Part shown: positions 21,180 to 32,701 of the stretch, in pieces
Layout of the letters: every line of letters begins with the position of its first letter
How positions within the stretch are numbered: position 1 is the first letter of the stretch
Assembly (NCBI GenBank): GCA_033964015.1
Contig: CM066918.1
Location: 29,612,595-29,676,594 of the forward strand
DNA length: 64,000 nt
Direction: 5' to 3'
Origin: Scolanthus callimorphus
Taxonomy: Eukaryota; Cnidaria; Anthozoa; Actiniaria; Edwardsiidae
The notes under the pieces: model-generated
Told to the model about the DNA's origin: nothing
What the model saw: only the letters and a program-made list of their open reading frames with translations
Databases searched by the model: none
Translations under genes and position numbers: made by a program

Positions 21180-22240
21180 AATAATAATAATAATAATAAT
21201 AGGCTTTATTTAAAGAGGGTAAAAACACTTGACAGTAGTAAAAATACACTGATGACCGCGTGGCCCTCTAAAATATAAGCTAAAATACAAATCTAAATAA
21301 AAATACAAAAGTATACTATCTATAAAAATTTATATACATATATATATCGTTAAAATGTTATAAAAAATGTACTATAGTGTAAGGAGCATGGCGGCCTTCT
21401 GCTCCAATAGAAATGATTTAAAAATATTATATTTGAAACTACCTACCGAACTCATTTTACGAATAGTGACACCTATACTGTTCCATTCTTGAGTGGTTCT
21501 TACTGAAAACCTTACTGAAAACATGAAAGTTGGCGGCGCACAAGCATATAGTCTCGAACCAAAATTCGTCTGGAACATAGTCTGGAACAAGATCCTTTCT
21601 ATTCTATAGATTTCAGAGAGAGGAGACCTGTGTCTTCTCACGGAACGTCCCCACAGTCTGCCTTTGTACGGCGAAGACTGACTAGTACAAAAAATTCGAC
21701 GGGGAGAGGACCTTGAAATTATGAACTTGGATTGCGTCACTAGTCATGCGCAAAGTGAAAAGATTTAGAGTGTTGTCAAAAAGCCTGTTCCACATGGAGG
21801 TTGGCGGCGCACATTCATATAGTCTGGAACAAGATCCTTTGTATTTTACTTCTCCGATCGAGGAGACGCGTGTCTTCTCACGGAACAGTTTCTACAGTCT
21901 GCCATTGTACGGCGCAAAGACTGACTAGTACAAAAACATTTCGATGGCGAGGGCCTTGAAATTATGAACTTGGATTGCGTCACGAGTCATGCGCAGAAGT
22001 GAAAAGATCAAGAGTGTTTCAATAAAGCCTGTCCCACATGGAGGTTGGCGGCGCACAAGCATGTAGTCTCGAACCAAAATTCTTTGTAATCTCTTCTTCT
22101 AGAGAGGAGACTTTTGTCTTCTCACGGAGTGGTTCCTACGGTCTGCCTTTGCACGGCGCAAAGACTGACTAGTAGAAAAACTTTTCGAGGGTGAGGACCT
22201 TGAAATTATGAATATTCATAGTTCAAAGGTCCTTGGACCT
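21180..22240. repeat. ~240-bp tandem repeat, about three copies, plus (TAA)n
   Basis: (TAA)n at 21181-21201 is followed by GGCTTTATTTAAAGAGGG. From about 21530 to 22240 a unit of roughly 240 bases recurs three times. Shared strings are GTTGGCGGCGCACA, AGTCTCGAACC or AGTCTGGAAC, CGTCTTCTCACGGA, ACTGACTAGTA, CTTGAAATTATGAA and TTGGATTGCGTCAC followed by AGTCATGCGCA. A partial unit at 21047-21180 suggests that the (TAA)n-led segment was inserted into an older array. Confidence 0.75.
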
Positions 22241-22525
22241 TGAAAAGTTTTGAAGTCCCACTTGCAGTATCTTCCTAGGATTTCAAGGTACTGCACGTGG
22301 TACAAAATGTGAGCTCTGGTTGGCTGATTAGGTCATGAATAATTAATGAGTACTTGAAAGCAGTTTCAAACCGCTGGTGACGTTTGAATTCGTTTGGAGA
22401 CAATTTGTGAAAATAAAAAATAAAATAAAAAGGTTGCGGCCCAAAAAACGATGCGGGCGGGGACGGATATAAACATGTATTGTTTTTTACTTGGACTAAA
22501 GCAACACAGTGGCTACCCTGCTAGC

Positions 22526-22624
22526 AGAGGCTTTTCCACTGTATCTCTCTTTTACGTTGACATAATTTATTCGCGATTGGGTGGTGCGCGTTGTAGAGGC
22601 TTTTCCACTGTATCTCTCTTTTAC
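22526..22624 (+). repeat. 69-bp direct duplication
   Basis: AGAGGCTTTTCCACTGTATCTCTCTTTTAC starts at 22526 and again at 22595. The overlapping short ORFs (22451-22936 on +, 22521-22955 on -) read through this repeat and show no recognisable domain. Confidence 0.8.
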
Positions 22625-23220
22625 CATACGTTGACTGAAACAAACAAATCCAGCTACAGAGACGCGAATGCCAACGACATGTTAAAAGACTCACAGGAGA
22701 AAGCTCTGCTAGGGTACACAGTGGCGGATCCAGGATTTTACAGAAGGGAGTTCCGTTTCTTTCGCCAGTCTCCTTCGAAGACTGACACGGCAATTTTAAT
22801 TGCTTACTTAAATCAAAGGCTCTTCGAGTTATCGTCATTGATTGTTTATGGCGAGAATGCCATAAGAATCGCTTTGATTTTGCCCCATTTGGATAGCACC
22901 AAATGCTTAATGGAAGAGGCAGCATCCAGAATATAGCATAATTGTTTCTCAGCATTTGTGTAATATGGATAAAACAAAGCTATGACAATTAAGGAATATA
23001 TGACAATTAATGGTTGCATGTTCAATTAAAAGTTTGATACAAATTATGGTAGGTAATCAGTCAATTTGTAATGCAGTTTTAAAATGTTGCAGATTCAATT
23101 TCTTTGGGGATTAATTAGGTTAAAGAGTTTGTGTTTCAATGATTAGTAAATAAATATTTTCCATTGAGGTATGAGTAAAACGCATTTTCCATATTGAACG
23201 GGTCAAGAAAGTTCTCGAAG

Positions 23221-23588
23221 TTCTGGGGCGGAGGTGCTCGTCGGGAACTTTCGATTTTACCCCTAAAAGGTACCTAAAATGGCGTCGCTTAGTTGATTTT
23301 GACCTCTAAAAGGTACCAACAAATTTTTACGAGGGAAAATACGTCTGAAATTCAGGCTACCAACAAGTGTTATTTGCTTGATTTGCTAGGACGGACCGCT
23401 AACAGGTACCTACCTAGAAAAAGTTGCAAGTTTTCGAATTTTACCCCTAAAAAGTACCAGAGGTACCTCCCCCCCCCCCCCCCCCCCGCCGATTTCATTT
23501 CGTATCTACAACAGGCCAGGTTCCTTGCCGCTACCGCGACAGTTGCCGCGCCGTGTCGCGGCACTTTTCACAGTACGAAATCTGTTCT
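23221..23588. mobile_element. Composite: G-run element copy 3 joined to a truncated GCAGATTTCG MITE
   Basis: Bases 23221-23487 begin GGGGCGGAGGTGCTCGTCGGG, contain CCCCTAAAAGGTACC boxes and end in a run of about 18 C. They are followed directly by 23490-23588 (GATTTCATTTCGTATCTACAACAGG ... CAGTACGAAATCTGTTCT), which matches only one half of the elements at 26890 and 60821. One element therefore appears inserted in, or recombined with, the other at the C run. Confidence 0.8.
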
Positions 23589-24815
23589 ATGCACAAGATT
23601 CATTCCTCTTATAATCATAGAATACATTATGAATTTCTTTGACTTGCATTCTTATGTGATCTGCATACGAATTTATTGCACGGTTTGCTCCCTTGAGGTT
23701 TTGTCTCAAGTGTAGCCTGCTATGTCCTGCTGCATGCGTTCTATTTGCTGGTGACAAAGGTTTTTGCATACTGTATCCTAAGCCCCTGGTAGTTACGAAA
23801 GGCAGAGAGCGCCGGAGACCTTTTTCAATGGCTAGTCCGATCCAGTGGTAGTGCAAGGGGCTGAATGGGGGCTGATACGTCTTCATATGTAACATGGAGT
23901 CAGACTGTTTGCCCCATAGACATAGACATTTTTTATTGGCACTTTGTAAATGGTTTATTTACATCGGCGTAATTCCAATAATGAAATAAAATAATTAAAG
24001 CAAAAACAAACATTTAGGATATATATCTTATCAGTAGATCATGCTATTATTGGCCATTAAAAGGAAAGAAAATTGGCTTGTGTGTGTGTGGGGGAAGGGG
24101 CAACATACGCCGTTTTAGAGACACACAACTCGTGACCCGTAAACTCGTTGTGTACCCGTAAAAAGTGTCGCGAGACTAGCGAGCACTCCGAGAAAACCGC
24201 GAAAGCTAAAGATCCAATAAACCCTACTAGATGTCATATAGCAAAATTATAGTGTTTTTTTCTCTTTTTTTTTGAAAAAGGCGTATATTACATTTATACA
24301 ATATACATTTTAACTAATGGAGGACAAATAATACACTAGATATAAAAAAGTCATAAACATCCACGGCTTGGTGGCTCTTTGAGAGGGGATTGGGTTACTG
24401 TTGCTAACAAACGCTGTGGGGAGGGGCTCTCTTTCGTTCTGTCTCGGTTTTCACCATATGCGATGTTGCACGGGCATCCAAAATACGAGATTGATCTCGT
24501 GCACAAAAGCGAGGCTGTCAAACACTGAACATTGCCAAACGAGTTCGAACCCAGCCTGGTCCCTGGCGTCAATGGACGGGCTTCCTGTGCACGGAGATGA
24601 ACCGCGAGGGCTGGGTCGAGTCACCGGCTGCAGAGAGGGTCTCCTGTGACGTCACACTTCTCATCTCTTACTCATCACAGGGAGCCCACCCACACCAGGG
24701 ACTTGGCGGGGCGAACTCGTAGTCGTGTTGATTGATTGAAGAAGCTCATGATGCAAACGAGGCCATAGCGTTCGCAACCTTTCGGACAAAAGTAACCTCT
24801 ATCAGCCACTGCATT

Positions 24816-27800
24816 TCAAATCGCGCTTTCTCGTTCTTTCCAATTCCTAACAGAACTAGAACCATTTGAGTTCCACTGCATGGCATTCGTATTCCCATGT
24901 CCATATGGTGACCACGAGTCGTGGCTGTTTCCATGGTGATAATGATTGACAGGTGCTTGCGTGTTGTCATGGTAACCAATCCTCGTGACGTTGCGGTCTT
25001 CATCAGGAACCTCTTCCGCTCCCTCTGGTACGGCGTCATGGTGCAACTCAATGAGAACAATGTACAACACCGCGCCCAGGACCCCTCCAATGGGACAGGC
25101 CACACAGGGTACCCACGACCAGTAGTTAGCGACTCTGATAAAGAAAAATCGACCATAAACCATCTCCCTTCCTCTACCCCTTTGTCAAATTTACGTTTTT
25201 ACTGCGCATCCATGTTGCGCACACGTTTCTATACAGCGCACCAAATTAAATTCATCAGTGAAATCGGTAGGAGCTGAAACATTCCGCATATTGAACGCTT
25301 AGCGCATGCGCCAGCTAGTCAGGCGGCCCAACTCGTCTCCAGAGCAGACGGTCGTTTTGGCCAGCGGTACCAACGACGCCAAGGGCTCTGGGACAATCCA
25401 GTTTCATTACAAGAACCCAATCGATTGCCTGAGACCACGAATTGTGGTTTGACACAATGCGCAAGTCCAAAGGATCCAAAGAGCCTTTGGCTCGTAAGTC
25501 CCGCTGGCTAAAACGACCGAAGACTCTGGGGGCGAGATTGCACGGCCCACGATCGTTCTTGTACCCAAAGCTCAAGGCTCGTCACTTCGCAGCGGACAAA
25601 GGGATTTTCTGCAGATTCCTATCCATGGGAAAAGCAGTGAATTTTCCATGGTAGAAAAATGGGAAGTGTTTGGATTTCCCATGGTTATCCATGTGAATTC
25701 CCAGCACTTCCCATGCGTGTGCCTTGGGAAATTCAGCTTTTCCCATGGGATTCTTCAGAAATTCCCTCAACTCACGTGAACACTTCTGTCCCCCAGCCTG
25801 CCACGGCCGTAAACAGTCTCGGACCCAGGTCTCTGGCAGGGTTGATGGCGTATCCACAGTTGAACCCGAATGTTGCGCCGATAACAAACACCACGAAACC
25901 AACCAGAATAGGAGCGATGGTTCGGTGGGGCCCAGCGTTGCTTGCATCAGTTATCGCGCAGATACAACTAACAAGGACTGCTGTTCCGAACACCTGAAAC
26001 ACAGCGATAGATCGCGGTGAGCACGTGAAAGCCTTGGTCTGAATCACACAAACGAGTCCATCGTAAAACAACCAGATATGGATGCCTCTAGAGAAGGTGT
26101 TCATGTTCTAAATGCCGCTGTCATGTCCGCATAGAAGACATGCACGAGTAATCCCACAGGTCTACTGGCACACAATAGGTACGTAACGTACAACGCTCTT
26201 TTAGGGCGCGGGAGGGGAGAGCGAGCAGGGGGGGGGGGGGGGGGGGGAGGACAAGAAGAGGAAGCGGGAGAGGAGAGGGAGAACGGGAGGGGAGTGGAAG
26301 ACTAGTGGAGTGGATTCTGATTTCTTCGTTCTATTTAACAATTAGACTACGAGCTCGAGTTTTCTGTGTTATTATTTTTTGTCAATGTCTCACGGATTGT
26401 TTAAGATCGACTCGACTTCAAACCTGATCAGCAAATCCAACCCAAGTAGAAAGAAATTCTTGCGGGTATGTTGCCCATATTCCTGCCGTTCCTTGTGGTC
26501 CTAAAATTTGTCTCTTCCCTCCATCGAACGCATTTAGGGCGTCTGTTATAGAAAAATATATAATCATCTTAGTAAAATGCATAATCTCATAATGTTTAGG
26601 GTGGATTTCAGCAGATCTGTGTCGAAAGCTACGCAAATTAAACGCACTCAGCTAATCACAAACGAAATTCAACAATTGACATCAGGGGACGAAGTAAGTA
26701 CGACTTGCGCTTAGTCGTGACCAATGAAAACAAAGAGCCACCCTTTTTTCTTCGCGTTATCATTGGCTGACTAAACAAAGATCCAAGACTGACTTAACCT
26801 AAATACGACATCCACCCTTGCTATGTCGACATTATGAGAAATACCCGAACCCTCCTACTCAGGGAGTGAGGGACACATAGCTCACGATAAAGCAGATTTC
26901 GTATGACTGAAAAAAGTGCCGCAACAAAGTTGTGCTGCGCCGCGACCTTGCCGCGACTACGCGATTTTATTCCGTAAGTACAGCAAGCCAGGCTCAGTAC
27001 CGCGACCGTGCCGCACCGTGTCGCGGCACTTTTCACCATACGAAATCTGCTCTAGTTCTACACGAACAACTTCAGGCGGACGATTTCCCTACCGTAATAA
27101 ACCCCGTACAGGCATGCTGAGGCGGTAAATGCTCCTAACATTTGAGCAAAGATGTAGACAGGAACTTTTTTCCACTTGAATCGACGCACCACCGCGAAAG
27201 CCAAGGTAACAGCAGGATTCATGTGAGCGCCTAAAAAGAAAGAAGAAAGGGGCGAGATCTTTCAGTTCAAGTGTTCACTATCCGGCCCCCCCTTCAGAAA
27301 TTCCTAGCTACGCCGCTGTTATTTATTTTATTGCCGAAGGGTTAACAAAAAAAGAATATGTATGGAAGAATTGAATGTGCCTGCTTGTGAATTAATTGAT
27401 AATCTATTAAAGAAAAGAAAAGAAAACAAAAGACAAGACAATGAGAGGTTGGAGGCGCAAATTGCTGCTGCGTCAACCTAGAACAGTCAGAACAGAGCCT
27501 TTTGGTCTCTCATCCGGAAGACTTTTTAAAAGGGAGGCTGTCACGCAACTGCGCAGCTGTTTTGCGCAGCTCAAAACAAAGAAGTGTCGTCCCGTAACGA
27601 TGGCCAGCGAAGGCTGAAAACCACGAAAACAATCCTTTTTAATCTCGCTATTTCTCGATCCATCCGACCAAATGTTTACTTTTACATATTCTTCAATAGT
27701 TTTCTGATAGGATGGTCTAAATAGTTTTGCTCAGTGATCGTTCCTGGAGCATGCGCGTATCGTGACAGCCTCCCTTTAAGAATGTTACATAGCGGCTTTT

Positions 27801-29789
27801 ATATGTTTGCCATGTTTGCCATGCTATTGAGTGAGTACAAAACTTGCTCCCTCCTTCCCAGCGCGTTTCCCTTCGCTTGAGGATAGGGCCGGAAAGGCCT
27901 ACTCTCAAGTGAAGGGAAAGGCGCTGGGAACGAGGTTGCCCTCATACAGGACCACACCCACCTGATACCCCCGCGGCCCAGTAACACCCCATGGTGACTC
28001 CCATCCCCCAGCTGAAGTTGATGGAGAAGAATGTGCCATTGTTTTGTTTGCTGAGCACCGCCTGCGCAACTGAGCCGCAACCGAAAATCTACAAATCAAC
28101 AGAAGTGTAAATCAATCAAAGAACAGGAATAGACCTGTTTCCATATAATGACTGCCTGTGTAGCAAGCGCAAAGGGAAAGAGAAAAAAAGAGAAGGTAGG
28201 TGAAGGGTAGAGAGAAGAGGGGAAAGAGAGGGGAGGGAAAAGGGAGATTGGGAGGGGAGGGAAAGGGGGGAGAGAGGGGAGGGAAAGGGGATGATGGGGA
28301 AGTGAAGGAAAGGGGAGAGAGGGGGGCCACACGCACGATAGAGGAAGACTCCCTAGCGAGTGGCAAGGCCGGATATTTTCAGACATTTCAAACTTTTCTA
28401 AGGAATTTATAAGGAATCTTCTTTCAACCATAGGTGCATTAACTGCAGTTTTATATTGATTGAGAAAGATACCTTTTACGTTGTAGCAGGTTGGGTTTAA
28501 AGCCTAATTTTCGTTCTTTCCCACTTTTTATCCCATTCCCTATAGTAATTGAATGTCCCGAAACCCGTGCATTTGCGAGGCATACCATCACATTGTTGAC
28601 CATGGACATGTCTCCTAAAAATCTCTACATGTGAGGGCGCCCCTCGCAACTGTGCAATGAATCCGCGTAAATACACATCAAGCTGTGGGTTACGCGCTGG
28701 TTAAGGACGCGAAACGATAGGAATGCGGAGATGTTACGTTACTTAACAATTTCACGCCATTGCGGCGAAGCTTTTGCTAGCCTTCGAGTACAGCATATCA
28801 AGTAGATTTAATGTGAGCCTATTTACTTGAGATGAGGAAAAAGAAAACAAAAACAGGACCATACATCCAGACAAAGAGCTGAAGCGTCGTATGGCGACCG
28901 TACGGTTCTTACGCCCACGCCAGAGATTTCGGCCCTGACAGTCGCTATCCTGGTGTTGAATTGCTCAGTAGCTAGATACCTATGGGTGAGAGAACGCCCG
29001 GCCACCAGACCATATAAGGACGCCCCTTGTACCGTTAGTGAACAACCAACTAATTAATATGCATCACCAACGTGTTTATAGGTCTGATGAGTGTGTAAGA
29101 GATCCATGTGGGGCACGCTGATTTTTAAAAACTAGTAAAAACTAGCTTATCTAGCGATAAATTTAGAAATCTTTCACACAGTTGCCGTTTGACATGTTTC
29201 ATTAATCATAATCCGAAAGTACGCATTCAAATGACACGAGATGGAGTTTCTTTTTTAGTTTTCTGTTGCGCATGCGCAAACACGTCATCTCGTCTGACTT
29301 TATTTTCCGTGAACAGACGACCATTGATCCCCTGAGAGCTCATCTAAGGATGCCCAGTGTTCTCGCTTGGCTTAACTACTGTTGTCTGTCCATTTATTCG
29401 AATACATTTCCATTGGTGTTTGTGTACGATCCTTGTCGTTCTGTTATTCGATGAATCAACATCACATTTGCACCAAAGATTTTTAGTAAATGGCCTCCTG
29501 CCATGCCCTTGCCCCGGCCGCCTAAATTCGTAGCCTGCTAGCTGGCTCGGCAGTGATTTTTTTCGCGCGCCAAAAAATCAAATACCCAAAAAGAAAAAAA
29601 AACACTGGACAGCGCCCCTGACTTTAGTTTCAGAATTCAGTCACGTTCCTTTCGTCTAGTACGCGTGCGAATGGAACTCCAAGTGCGACTTACAATGAGA
29701 ATAAAGGTCGACGCAAACTCTGCCAAAGCTTCTCGCATCAGATAAGGGAGCTTGCCTCGTACGGATTTGCAACAGCACTTGCAAGTCAT
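24816..29789 (-). CDS. Aquaglyceroporin B (six exons)
   Basis: Exons in transcript order are 29694-29789, 27962-28088, 27093-27230, 26424-26542, 25776-25993 and 24816-25134. They join in frame to 338 residues. It is a glycerol-type aquaporin in the plasma or internal membranes, expected to pass water, glycerol or similar solutes. Visible motifs are a Cys-rich N-terminus (MTCKCCCKS), [12 protein letters not shown] (NPA at residues 79-81) and [13 protein letters not shown] (NPA at 211-213, Asp 215 being the glycerol-type signature). The tail of about 80 residues after the last membrane segment is acidic, then His/Asn/Ser-rich ([12 protein letters not shown]). All junctions are GT-AG. Exon lengths 1-5 match aquaporin A exactly except for A's lost base, so the pair arose by tandem duplication. 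The ATG at 29789 is chosen because GTTTCAG|ATCATG looks like an acceptor just before it; an in-frame ATG at 29882 would add 31 residues. Introns hold several MITEs and a long purine tract. Confidence 0.93.
25601..25766. mobile_element. Palindromic MITE abutting the exon 5 donor of aquaporin B
   Basis: Starts GGGATTTTCTGCAG and ends CTTCAGAAATTCCC, with many TTTCCCATGG/CCATGGGAAA boxes and CCATGTGAATTCCCAGCAC inside. A second copy is at 40705-40866. The right end lies three bases from the donor hexamer (25770-25775) of exon 5, so the intron here begins almost directly with the element. Confidence 0.85.
26890..27053. mobile_element. MITE with AGCAGATTTCGTATG ends
   Basis: Left end AGCAGATTTCGTATGACTG, right end ATACGAAATCTGCTCT (inverted). 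The interior is rich in GCCGCGAC and GTCGCGGC, with AAAAGTGCCGC / GCGGCACTTTT inner arms. It lies about 40 bases from exon 3 of aquaporin B. Relatives are at 23490 (half copy) and 60821. Confidence 0.85.
28165..28330 (+). repeat. Polypurine tract (GGGAGAGGGGA-rich)
   Basis: About 165 bases almost wholly of G and A on the + strand, made of GGGAGGGGAGGGAAA-like units, in the first intron of aquaporin B. The proline/serine-rich - strand ORFs across it are composition artefacts. Mirror-symmetric purine DNA of this kind can adopt triplex structures, which is a general property and not shown here. Confidence 0.8.
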
Positions 29790-31395
29790 GATCTGAAACA
29801 TAATACGGTGGGTTACATTGCCGCCTTTCGAGAAGAATTCAAATCGCCTGCGTCGTGCTCGTGCAATTTTGATTTCATTCAAAACGTCATTCGTGCCGAT
29901 TCCTTATACAAACCACTAGCTCATATAGACACAGAAAATATGCTTAAATGATGAACATGATTAACGTAATGTTAAAAACTCTTTTTTATGTGTGTGTTTC
30001 CACTTATAACTCGAAGAAGCATGACTAGAAAGAAAATTTGAGATACGAAGCATTATGTTCATAAACAGTCACAATGTCACAATGTACGATCGATTGTCCG
30101 CGTCGATTTTTATTAATTTAAAAGCAAACAAGCGAGTAATTTCCTTCCGTCATTGAGCCATGTAAAATGTATTCCTGGCCCTGACACGCCGAAAGTGTGT
30201 CTAAAACACACTATTATTTTTGACTGCCTGGTTTTATAAATCTGGACCACATTACACATGTTTTTACTCTCGACGTACACATTGTCTCTTCGTTGCAGCG
30301 GCCACTCGTTACTGACAGATCTCATAAGTAGGTCATATCAACTCAAGATTGAATGTCATTTCGAAATCTGCTGTTTCTTGAATATACTGTTACTAAATAT
30401 AACCTGATCAAATCTTGAAAACCTAAAAGCTGAACATGCTAAAATTCAATGCAAGCCGAAATTCAGATACTTAGTAACTCTTGAGCATTTTCTCAGCATT
30501 AGCGCCGCGCTGAGTCAAACTGCATCTTCGTAGTAAAAGCAGTCGTCTTTCACTGTTCCGTAAGTAAATCCGTAAATCCCCTCTATAAACACGAAACTAC
30601 TGAGGTATCAGAGATATATAAATCTGGTGCTTACCATGGGTTCAAGCGGCGAATCTCTGTTTTTCTATCCACCTCGTTCCTAATAAATTGTATGTACTTT
30701 GCCATGAATGTAATTTGTCAATGAAGCAGTTTTTCTTATGAAACACCAAGGAATTTCTGCTATGGTCGCGATTCGTGTTCTTCAAAACAAAAGTTGATTC
30801 ACAGCATGGGAGCACGTTACTGAAATTACAACACGATAGTAACATGTCCACAGAAATTCATAAAGGAAAAGCTAAAATTTTGTTTCATTTGAAGCTAACA
30901 TAACTAAACTGTTGCGTTGTAGGTATAAAGTTAAAATATTTACTTTGATAACGAGTATTTGAGGCCCTTTGAGCCATACAAAGATAAAACTCTTCGATGT
31001 TCGAAAAACATGCAAGTGTAGGGTGCAATACATGAGGTAGTGTTCTTTTACCTTTGACCAGAGAAAGGGAGTGTGGATATTTTGACTTGTATGTTATCGC
31101 TGTTTACTCTGAACGCAGTTTTGTTAAACGTTTGATCTATTTCTTCCCGTTTTCTCGTCTTTCATTGCTCAAAAAGAGGCTCGCTTGTCATCAGTTTCGA
31201 GTGGGTTAGGGTCGATACAGAAATCGCGTGTTTCTTTAGAGAATATGTGACATCTGGGGACAATTTGTAGTACAAACATTTTAAACCCCTTACTCGTATT
31301 ACCAAGCAAAGACCATCAGCCAATCAGATGAGACGAAAGGCGCGGGATAACCTTCTACGGATACGACGTCACAAAACGATTCGAGATGCCTAAAA

Positions 31396-31753
31396 CCCCG
31401 GGGGGGGGGGGGGGGGGGGTTCTCCCATGTAAGATTGATAGGGGTGCTCGTCGGGACATCGGAAAATATACCCTAAAAAATACCAGGACATAAAAAATCC
31501 AACCCCTAAAAAATACCTTATAAAACAAAATGACCCCTAAAAAATACCAACAATAAACCTTTTTTGTTATTGTTATTGTTTCTCAGCTATAAATGAACAA
31601 AGAAAGAAAGAAAACGTTTTACTTGGTTTGTGACCTTTCATACATTTCTCCGATACCCCCTAAAAAATACCTGAGAGTCGATTTTGACCCCTAAAAAATA
31701 CGACGAGCACCCCTATCAGGTCGACATGTGAAGAACCCCCCCCCCGGGGGGGG
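31396..31753. mobile_element. G-run-ended element, copy 4
   Basis: Begins CCCCGGGGGGGG (run of about 20 G) then TTCTCCCATGT and AGGGGTGCTCGTCGGG. It ends CGACGAGCACCCCTATCAGG, ACATGTGAAGAA and CCCCCCCCCCGGGGGGGG. Inside are five CCCCTAAAAAATACC boxes in one orientation, opposite to copy 1. No ORF. Confidence 0.88.
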
Positions 31754-32701
31754 CCTAAAATATCTGGCAAAACCCATCAAAAACAAACGCAAAATACATA
31801 TCGAGTTATATTTATGAATGCTTTGAAAAACGCAAAAGTGCCCTAAACAACAAATAATAATGATAATAATTTATTGTTTCCCTTTCTTAACACCTTATTA
31901 CTACTGTACATACACACCTGTAACGGAGTTTTGTAAGTAATAAAGACTATCTGTATCTGTATCTGTATCTGCCTTGAAGCGAAAAACAACAATCAACAAA
32001 CATTGGTATAACGTCGAAAATATCCCTGCGCACACGATGTCGGTATGCGCTACTCGCATCACACACTCCCCGGCCAAATAGCCTTCAGCATTACTGACGG
32101 CTATGACGCGCTGTCATTTCCCAGCGTGCGCTACGCTCTTAGTCGCTGTTCTCCAGACTCCCGCGTCCCCAGGCGGGAATCTTGAGTTGTTTCGTTCGTT
32201 TCGTTCGAGTTGCTAATTCATTTCGTTGTTCGTTTCCCCTTCCTGTTTATTTCATACAAACCTCTGCACCCTATTTAATCTGTCTTTTCTTTCTAACTGC
32301 CATGTGCTTGGGTGGATGGTACAGTCGAATGTTTGATCTGAATATGATGCTCGTAATTTTGTGATCAACCCGTGCCAGGCGGAGACCAACAAGAAAGTCA
32401 AGACAACAGCAAGCGCTGGACTAAGTTATTACAAGATGAGCGTAAGTACTGCTGCTACTGGACCACATTTTAGTGATCTTAGGGAATCGTTTAGACAAGT
32501 CTACCGAAGACTTGTTAACACGCAAATTCAAATTTTGATCGGATCCATTAAGCTTCGACTACAGTTCAGGAATGGCTTATTATTATCACAATCACAATGG
32601 GAGCAAATTATATGTAGTGAACACTTGACTTGCACGCTCTACTTCAACTGTAACATCATCACACAAATTAAATAGAACTCTCTAGAAACAGAAACATATT
32701 A

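Larger units (their letters stand above)
20213..24815. other. Intergenic region between the aquaporin genes
   Basis: Holds repeats and no supported gene: a short fold-back at about 20310-20395 (TTTCTCTGTATTTCGCTGGGC / GCCCAGCGAAATTAGAGAAA), the tandem repeats at 21184-22240 and 22526-22624, and the composite element at 23221-23588. From 23600 to 24815 I see only low-complexity or unassigned DNA. The upstream part (19360-19842) may hold the leader exon of aquaporin A, and 24350-24815 part of the 3' untranslated region of aquaporin B. Confidence 0.5.

Noticed and set aside
28112..28431. Pro/Ser-rich ORFs on the - strand
   Set aside because: Pure artefact of the polypurine tract.
32182..32440. 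Possible exon ending GATGAGC|GTAAGT
   Set aside because: No frame links a start codon to a partner exon; it could be a non-coding transcript.
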